A DNA stretch of 64,000 nucleotides. It comes from Hirsutella rhossiliensis. Lineage: Eukaryota > Ascomycota > Sordariomycetes > Hypocreales > Ophiocordycipitaceae. Made by a program: the position numbers and the translations under genes. The DNA is taken from positions 4,278,001 through 4,342,000 of the forward strand of contig NW_025408671.1 of assembly GCF_020360975.1 (NCBI RefSeq). The letters are read 5' to 3'. Below the pieces are notes generated by a model. It saw only the letters and a list, made by a program, of their open reading frames with translations, did not search any database and was not told where the DNA came from. This document shows positions 56,180-64,000 of this stretch, piece by piece (position 1 is the stretch's first letter; each line of letters starts with the position of its first letter).

Positions 56180-59100
56180 GGTTAAACTAATAAAGCTTAC
56201 TTAAGTAAAAGAATTATTATACTAGCGGCGTTACTATCTTTTTCCTTTAAAGGCCTACTCTTATATTACCTATATCCTAAGCCTATATTAAGAGGGACTC
56301 CCTTACCTCTACTATTAATAGATAGTTAATTATTATATAATAAATAGTATCTTATTTTTATCTATAAGTATATATTAGCGATATTATACTAAGGACCTAT
56401 TAGTTAAAAAGGAAGTTATTAAGCCCGATCTTTCCTATATATATCTAAATAATTACTATACTAATATACTTAAGGAGGCCCTTATAATAGCCTAGCGTTA
56501 TCGCTTTATTAAACTATAGTAGGAAATCGGCGGGGTAGAGGGTAGTTTAGTATTATTAGATCGCGTTTTCCTTAGCGTTTTATTAAGCGGCCTATTCCTT
56601 ATTTAGCCTTCTAAGCGACTTAGCTTTATCTAGGAGGTCGTCCGATCTTATTTAGCCCTAGACCCCCTTTATCTTCTCTATAAGGGGGGGCCTACCTAGA
56701 GGTAGCGCCGCTAAGGGCCTACTTTCTCTTTAGCGTTGCTTCCTTTTAAGTATACCTATAACTACGTTAAACGCGCGTTAGATTTAGCCTAAGAGCCCTA
56801 AGTCCTTTAGCCTTTAAAGGGTATCCGTTATTCTTTAGTTTAAGTAGAGGTTAATTAAAGGCACCTATACTTCTACTTTAACTTAATAAACTAGGGTCGC
56901 GCGGTAGGCGCCTATTATTACTTAAAGGTAGGCTAACTAGTCCTATACTAGGTCCCGCGCGATCTTATATAGTTTCCCTTTTATAGGCGTTATCTTATAG
57001 AATATAACTATAGCGTAAGAGATTAAGGATTAGATTACCTTACTATAGACTTCCTTAGCGTATAGTAGGGTATAGCCCTACGTAAACGCCGTAAGCCTAG
57101 TTAGGACTATAGTTTAGCGCTTTAAGTTTACTTAAAGCTATTTTAAGTATACCTTTTAACGTAATTTCTAGTATACCTAAACCCTTAGTAGGCAGGCCTC
57201 TTAGACTAAAGTTACTATATTAGCCTTAAGGTAAACTAGCGTTATTATCGCTTATCTCCTTTATAAAAAGTATATTAACTCGCTCTTTAATAGTTTAAAA
57301 GTAACCGCGAACTTAGTTACTTACTCTATATATACCTTTTAAGCTTCCTTTAAGCGTACTACTATAGTAGCCTTATTAGGTCTAATACTAACTATATTTA
57401 TATTATTAGTAAAGCTAATAGTATAAATACTATATATTATACTAAGCCTCTTATATAAGGGGGTTATATAGTCTTAAGGTATATAAGTAAATTCCTTAAT
57501 TTTAGGAAATTAAGGAATTACGTAAGACTATATAATAGAGGGGAAGAAGGAGTATAACGTAGGATTTATAATAGAATTTATTAGTAATATATTAGTATAT
57601 AAAAGAGGTATTAAAGTTAATAATTATCTCTCTATCTACTAGCGGACATACTATCTTATATAGATAATTATAGCTAAATAGAAGAACCTTTTAGGACTAG
57701 ATTTAGGCTACTATATAGCCCTAAGACTAAGGAATTTAGTAATACCTTAAGTATATTAGGAAGTGTCTTAGTTCTACTAATATTTATGTTTAAATAAGGT
57801 TAGTCGTGCTAGTATTCTTAAGAGGTCTTAGCTAGTATTCTAAGCTAGCTTTATTTCTTCGATTCCTAATTATATAATAACTAGCAACCCGTTTAATATA
57901 TAATAATATATAAAATAACGAGCGATTCTTACTTTATAATATAGGAATTTATCTATAATTAATATACTACTTATTAGCTTATATAACTAAGAGAGTATAT
58001 TATAGCTACTTTATTTATAGTAGGAACACCGTTCCTTATATATAGTATAGAAATAAGATTAAGGATAAGAGGGAGCCTTAAGGGACTCTTATTAATACTT
58101 AAGTTAGCTTTAAGGTCCTCTTATTAAAGTAAAGGGTTAATCTTTTATTACTTATAAAGCTTTATATTAAGCTTATAAGCTATTTAAGGTATCCCTTAAG
58201 CTTTAGTTCCTTTATAAGCTTATTATAGTTAACTATATTAAATACGCCCTTAATATCTAGCTATAAGAACGATATAATACCCTTTTAGGCCTAAGTCGCG
58301 TATACTAGTTCTATTACTAGTAAGATCGCTACCTTTATAAAGCGTTCCCTCCTATTCCTTATTTATCTATTTAATAAGATACTATTCGCCTTTATTACTC
58401 CCGCGATCCTTTAAGCTAGTATCTACTTAAGTACTTTTCCTACTATAAGTAAGAGGGAAATTAGTCTCTATCCCCTTACTATATAATAGGCTTCTAGCCT
58501 CTTACTTAGCTTCTAGATAACTATTATATTCGTACTATAAAACTAACCTAGGAAATATAAGAGTTAGGTATAAGTATTAAAGATTATAGCTAGTTACTAG
58601 ACTAAGGCTAGTTTATACTTCTTAATAAACCTTAAAGGGACGCTATTTAGACCTCCTACTTTCTAGCTTACTATCTTACTTAGCGCCGCTATAATATTAG
58701 CTAGCTAAATCTATTAGTTAACTATAAGGGTCGCCTTAGCTATAGGCTAAGGTAGCCCTTAGGTTATACCGGCCTTTAGTAAGAAGAACTTAGCGGCTAA
58801 TATCTAGGCCTTCTTTTTAAAGGTTTTTATTAGTTAGTCCTTACCCTCCTTAACTAATAGCGGAATATAAGTTAGTTTTAGTAATAGCTTACTATAGAGT
58901 CTATCTTACCTCTCTACGTTTTAGAGCTTAGTATTATCGGCGCTAAATTCTTTTAAGAACTCGCGCTAGTAAGCCCTCCTCGCTTTATAAATAGTCCGCT
59001 TTTAAGCTATAGACGCTTTATATAAGTCTTCTTAGTTCGCCTTACTCCTTTCCTACCTATCTTCCTCCTTACCCTCTTAGCCTCCTTTATTACCCTCCCT

Positions 59101-59378
59101 ATCTTTAAGGTAAACTATATATTACCCTTAAGTAATACTTACCCTTAGCGCGGAACTATAGCTATTACGATCTATACTAAAGTAGTAAAGATATAGTCTA
59201 GGTCTTAGTTAATATCCTTAGGTATTTAAAGCGTTAGCTAGTATAGTCCTAGCTAGGATATAGTCTTAGCTTTAACTAGCTTTACTTCCGCTTCTTTCTA
59301 CCTTAAGGATAGTTTAAGTGCCTAGGCCTAGGTATTAACCTATAGTATAATAGTTTAAGGGATATAGTTTAACTTAAT
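56180..59378 (-). pseudogene. LINE-2 ORF2: RT and start of endonuclease
   Basis: The minus strand has LDIKGVFNIV at about 58235-58262 (second Asp of LDIKGAFD now Asn) and FTNNINI near 57410 where functional copies have FADD. The endonuclease portion is truncated near 59378 by the G4 insertion. The solo LTR-A at 57472-58040 lies between these two RT blocks. Stops at former Gln/Trp occur throughout. Confidence 0.82.
57472..58040 (-). repeat. Solo LTR-A inside LINE-2 (most RIP-damaged copy)
   Basis: 569 bp, flanked by TATAG (57467-57471, 58041-58045), same orientation as Copia-1. Nearly all CA/TG sites of the reference are TA and some CG blocks are changed as well (CTTTCGGGAC corresponds to CTTTTAGGAC). 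The uninserted site is present in LINE-1 at 17629-17645. Confidence 0.95.
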
Positions 59379-61873
59379 TAGTTTAATAGGTAAGATCGTA
59401 CCCCTATAAATATTAGCCCGTTAAAAGGATAAGACCCTTAGCACTCCCCTTCTAACTTACTTTTAAGTATACTTAAAGGCTTTATAAAGACCTTAATTAT
59501 TTAATTAGGTATCTTTCTTAATTATAGTTAATTTAAATTTTTATTTTTCCCTTTTAAAGTAAAGGCTATTAGTTACGCGACTTTAGTAAAGATAAAGAGG
59601 TATAGAGTAAAGAAATCTCTAAGACTTATATTTATAACCTAAGGCCCTTAGAGCTATATATAGGACCGATAATTAGATAATTATATAGTTAATTACTTTA
59701 TTAATCCTTAGCTATATACTATATATACTTTAAGTATATACTCTTATCTACGTTTAAACTAGTCTTTAAGGCGTAAACTCGTTATTTTATTTTATTTATA
59801 TAGCGATAAGTAGCTTTATAAAGCTAAGAATACCTAGAGGACGATAGTACTATTTAGAAAAAATAAAATCTAGGGATTTAATAATTAAAGTAGTAACTAC
59901 CTTAATAGCTAGAGTTAGGGACCTAATAAAGTAATAAACTTACTAAGAAATAAATAATTAGATAATACCTTTACTAGTAGTAAAGGAAAAGTAATAAGCT
60001 AATACTAAAAAACCCTAAGCTACTATTATTAGCCTTATAACCCTTAATATTAGTAACTTAGTTAAGAAACTACGATCCTTATATAATACTTTAAAAGATA
60101 TAAATAATAACGATAGTATAATCTAGACCGTTTTAAAACCCTACTAAGACCTCTTACTTATATATATACTAATAATACTAATATAAGTACTAATAAAGGA
60201 TACCTTAATAACCTTAACCTTAGCTCTCCTTTACGCGGTAGCTTATAGAGAACGCTTACCTCTTACTAATAAATAAGAAAGTAAGTAATAAGATAGTTAT
60301 AATAAGATACACTTTAACTCTTAAAACTCTAACTTTAAATTTTATAACCTTATAATCTATAAGTATACTATATCTAGAAACGCTAGCTATTAAGAGGGAT
60401 TATTTAATCCTACTACTAGTAATATAAAGAAAATTAAGGTAGATATTAATAAGATTATTAATAAACTTAGAGATATACTTACTAAAAGCTAAGATAACCT
60501 TATAAGAAGACTCCGCTAACTACGACTCCTACTTATTAGTAAATTTAATAGTAAAAATATAACTAAATTCCTTAAGAAGTTTAAATAAGAGATATACGTT
60601 AACTATATCTACGATAAGGATAAAATAAACTAGCTTAAAGTCTATATCTCCTTTATATAAGCCCTTACTATTAAAATTCTTATAAATAGACTTACCTAAG
60701 AAAAAGTAAAGAAGAGACTCCTTTAATACTACTATATATATAATATTAAATAACTAGAAACTACTAACGACCGCTTAGACTATTATAATATTAAAAAGCC
60801 TAAGACTATTATAAAAGTTATAAAATAGTTTAGTCTTTACTTATACTTATAGTATAAAGTATAACCTAATAGCTAGGAAGAATCTATAGTTTAGTTATAC
60901 TTTATCTACTATATAATACTAAAGGAGCTTATTATTAATATTATAGAGAGAAATAAGAAGATATTTAAAGTTATTTTAAAACTCCTATATAAAAGCCTTA
61001 TCTATATAATTAATAACTACTTAGTACCTCGCTAAGACGTTAAGCGACGAGATATAGTATCTAAAGTCTATAATTAAAAGCTTAAGAACCTAAAAAAAGA
61101 CTAGCTCTTTAAGGAGATTAATAAAGTAATAAAAGAAGGTAAATCTAATAAGGGTAAAGAAAAACTTTTTAAAGAGTTAAAGAAAATAGATAAGAAACCT
61201 AGATAGCCTATAAAGGAGATCTTAGACCTAATAAAAGCTTTTAAAGATATAAAGATTAACCTTACTCGCTAGTAAAAGTAGATATTTAACTAGCTTAATA
61301 GGGAATAAAAACGTATTAATAGTAAAGGCTACTTTTTAAGTTATAGATAAGGAGGTAGCGTAAATACTATTAGATTTTACTACCTATTTAATTAATATAT
61401 ATAGTTTTAGGTTAATACTTTTAACCGGCTTAGGAGATACTTTTATTATAGTAAAAAAGGATATTACTTTAATAAGTATAAGGTATACTCTTAGGACTAT
61501 AAGATTAGATTTATAATATATAAAGTAGTAAATAAGACTCTTTACCTTAAAAGAAAAGATAATAAAAGTATAATTCCCTTACTACTTACTAATAGGTTTT
61601 CTTAAATAGGTATATATATTTAAAAGCTTATTATATACTAGGTAGATATATAGCTAGACTCCTTTATATTACTACTTATAAAATAAGTTAAAGCTATAGT
61701 TATACTATCTTACTTAAAATAGGCTATTAGTAAAAGAGAATCTAGTTTCTTAGACTAGTTCTAAAAATATAAAAGCCTATATAAGTAAAAGCTAAGGAAT
61801 TTAAAAGTAAGCGATATAAGAAAAGATATAAGAAGGATATTAGTTATTATAATTATAGATAATATATAATAAA
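59379..61873 (+). mobile_element. Gypsy G4, third copy: leader and gag only
   Basis: Plus-strand copy of the 5' 2.48 kb of the G4 element. It begins TTTAATAGGTAAGATCG inside the LINE-2 endonuclease region and contains leader, gag and the CCHC knuckle (61438-61479). Similarity to the long copy stops within AATATATAATAAAG at about 61873, just before the protease. The sequence beyond is unrelated, so either another element inserted here or the copy is recombinant. Confidence 0.85.
59850..61873 (+). pseudogene. G4 gag, third copy
   Basis: Reads in the plus direction with the same Lys/Glu-rich helices as 52.1-53.85 kb and the knuckle YFYYSKKGYYFNKY at 61438-61479, i.e. a fully Tyr-converted CX2CX4HX4C. 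Stops at former Gln/Trp occur every 20-40 codons. The gag C-terminal extension runs to the breakpoint at about 61873. Confidence 0.75.
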
Positions 61874-64000
61874 GCGATATATATAATTAGATAATCTATA
61901 TAACTATAATAAGGATTAATACTTATAAAGGGAAAAGATAAAAAGTTAAAGAGGATATAAAGGAAATCGAGATAATAAGAATAGTAAAAACTAGCCTAAA
62001 GATTATCCTTATATACTATAGATATAGAGTAGATCTAAATAAGAAGTTCGATAGACTTATAGATAAAATCGTTAGAGAAATTATATATAAAAGAATGTTA
62101 ATCCCTTTAAATTACTTAATTAACTTTATTCCCTAACTAAGTAAGAGACTTAGTATAAGATATATAGATATAGCCTAAGGTATAGAAAATACTAAATTCT
62201 AGACCCTAAAGGAAGTAAAGAGTAATATAAGACCTTATAGAGCTATAATAATAGTTATAAAAGTAGCTAAAGATAATATAGGAAGTAGTTTACTTCTCCT
62301 TAAATATTTATAAGGAAAACTTATAGTAGCTTTAGTATAAGTAAAAGAATAGAACGAAGAATACTAAGTTAAACTAATTAAGCTTACTTACCTTACTTAT
62401 AAAAAATTAGATTATAAGTACCTTAAAGTCTAATAAGTACTAAAGGAAGTTAGGTTTATAACTAATATAATTAGTATAATATAACTAGCTTAAGGACTAT
62501 TTAATTAATAAACTTTAAAGGTAATAAAACTAAAGAAAGGCGAATTTATTATATAGAAAGTAGTACTATTAATAAGATACTAAGAAATAACTCTAGAGGA
62601 CTTTATAGCGATTCCTATAATATATATAAATACGGTCTTTATACCTTTCCGCTCGCTTAAGTATATATAAGACCTACCCTATATTTAAGTATAGCTTAGT
62701 AGCTAGAAAGCTAAAGTTCTAAGCGCCTTAATTAATATTAAGTTTAAAAAAAACCTTATTACTAAAAGATATATAAACGTATATAGGCTTAAAATCCTAT
62801 TAATAAGAGTATTAATAACGGCGTATACTAGGTCCCTTATAAATATAGTTAGGAAGGTAAAGACTAATCTCTATCTAAGTACGGCCTAAATATTAATCTA
62901 TTTTTATATTATACTAGATAGAGTCTTAGTCCCCTTTATCCTAGGTATATTATTTATTAGAGCTACGCGTATATTATTTAATTATTCCCTAAGGAATAGC
63001 TATATATAGGTTAAATATCAAATCGGTACTATTTAAGTAGTTATACTAGTAGTAGGAGCTATTAAATAGGAGCTTTTAAACGAGGTTAATATAGTAAAAT
63101 CCTTTTAGACTATAACCTTAATAGTTAATAAAAACGTATATAAAAAACTAAAGCTCGAGGAGACTATATAGGAAATAGCTATTAGCTCCTAAGAAAAAAC
63201 TTTAGGCTTTAGTAATAGAAGTTAAAGAAGATAACCTAGGAGCTACTTAATAATTATAGAGAGAACCCCTTATAAATACCTTAATAGCCGAGATTCTCTT
63301 ACTAAGAAGTAAGATCCTTAGTTATAAAAGGGGCGCTAACTAAGTCCTTAACCTAGCCTACGCTAGTATAAATAAGCCCTTAATAGTATTAGTATAATAG
63401 TAATTAATTATAGATAAAGGATATATAGCGATTTTAGCTATTAGATCTAAAATAGTAAAAGAGATTATTAAAGTTATAGTTATAGAGGCTATAAGAGAAT
63501 TTAAGAAAAATATTATTAGAGCTAGAAAGAAGTTTAGAAAGATCTAGAAGGTTAAAGTTAAGATAAGGAGGAAACGACTTATTAGATTATATAATCTAAG
63601 AGTTAATACTCTCTTTAAAAGAAAAGTAAATAAGATTAACCTTATTAACGATACTTTATTAAAGGGCTCGATACTAGAAAGGGACCTTAACTAAAAGAAG
63701 ACTAAATAAAATAATATTAAAGATAAGATATAGCCTAGACCCTATATAGAATACTTAATAGGAAAATTCTTAAGTATATAGAAAGGAAAGTAGCTAATAT
63801 AAGAAAGACTTAAAGTAATTTACGAATAATTTAAGGGCTTTCTTATAAAGGTAGAAATCCGGATCTTTAATAGTATTTTATTTAATAAGGAAGTAGCGTT
63901 ATCCTAGGACTTTATAGAAAGAGGTATAGTCGACCTAGCTATAGCCCCCCTATAGGTTATTAGGATAATAGAATATAAGGCGTAGTATATAGCCTTAACC
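61874..64000 (+). mobile_element. Unidentified retroelement-like sequence, runs off the window
   Basis: Not similar to any other segment here. A plus frame can be followed with RIP-type stops: KKFDRLIDKIVREII (about 62035-62080), KEVKSNIRPYRAI, and at about 62925-63005 VPFILGILFIRATRILFNYS, which resembles the C-terminal part of retropepsin-like proteases of fungal elements (xPxILGxPFxRxTRxxFDY). Before it, TRSLINIVRKVKTNLYL could be the degraded DSGAxxNIV region. If so this is the gag-protease part of another LTR element inserted in G4. The right end and target duplication are outside the window. Confidence 0.4.

Larger units (their letters stand above)
55922..59378 (-). mobile_element. LINE-2: second Tad-like LINE copy, interrupted
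   Basis: Colinear with LINE-1: 55922-56175 matches 12516-12772, 56176-57471 matches 16336-17637, and 58046-59378 matches 17638-18990. The tail ATTATTATTATTAAG at 55922 is the element 3' end. It lacks the 3.56 kb insertion seen in LINE-1 and instead has a solo LTR-A at 57472. Its 5' part is cut at about 59379 by a G4 element. Some CG-rich segments are better kept than in LINE-1. Confidence 0.9.

Noticed and set aside
1..64000. CRISPR arrays, tRNA or rRNA genes, bacterial-type operons
   Set aside because: None were seen; direct repeats here are LTRs and the composition is fungal RIP-type.

Overview
This window looks like an AT-rich, gene-poor compartment of a filamentous ascomycete genome. Almost all of it is retrotransposon sequence destroyed by repeat-induced point mutation (RIP). 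Over most of the 64 kb the dinucleotides CA and TG are nearly absent and TA is in great excess, while CG, CC and CT remain. Coding frames can still be read if TAG/TAA are taken as former CAG/CAA/TGG codons and many Tyr, Asn, Lys and Ile as former Cys/His, Asp, Glu and Met/Val. I see no tRNA, rRNA, CRISPR array or intact host gene. The species cannot be named from the sequence; the pattern fits the AT-isochore or centromere-like regions of Pezizomycotina.

Layout. (1) 1-1.79 kb: 3' end of a Ty3/Gypsy chromovirus (family G4, + strand), whose inverted partner is at 46.5-48.3 kb. (2) About 1.79-30.9 kb: an old + strand Gypsy chromovirus (element H) split into pieces by later insertions: a nearly intact Ty1/Copia element (2622-8661, - strand, 5-bp target duplication), a solo LTR of the same Copia family (10314-10879), a solo LTR of a second family (11625-12319), a Tad-like LINE (about 12516-21171, - strand, ATT-repeat tail) and a complete Gypsy element G2 (22892-29848, - strand). 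The LINE itself holds a 3.56 kb insertion that holds two more solo LTRs. (3) About 30.9-33.2 kb: a long degenerate + strand reading frame that resembles none of the retroelement proteins here, cut near its 3' end by Gypsy element G3 (33169-41387, + strand), which holds another solo LTR. (4) 41.8-46.5 kb: a second Copia family (- strand). (5) 46.5-54.3 kb: a G4 Gypsy element (- strand). (6) 54.3-55.9 kb: 3' fragment of the second Copia family, cut by a second LINE copy (55.9-59.4 kb, with its own solo LTR), which is cut by a second G4 5' part (59.4-61.87 kb), which passes abruptly into an unrelated retroelement-like sequence running off the window.

The insertions can be ordered from nesting, target-site duplications and RIP load: element H is oldest and Copia-1 is youngest. 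Copia-1 keeps many CA/TG sites, an intact YVDD reverse transcriptase motif and a primer binding site matching the anticodon stem-loop of initiator tRNA-Met. It acts as an almost unmutated reference against which its four RIP-damaged solo LTRs can be read. No element appears able to encode a full functional protein set. The point of most interest outside known elements is the RIP-riddled frame at 30.9-33.2 kb. Domain assignments rest on reading short motifs by eye; domain limits without exact repeat boundaries are approximate.
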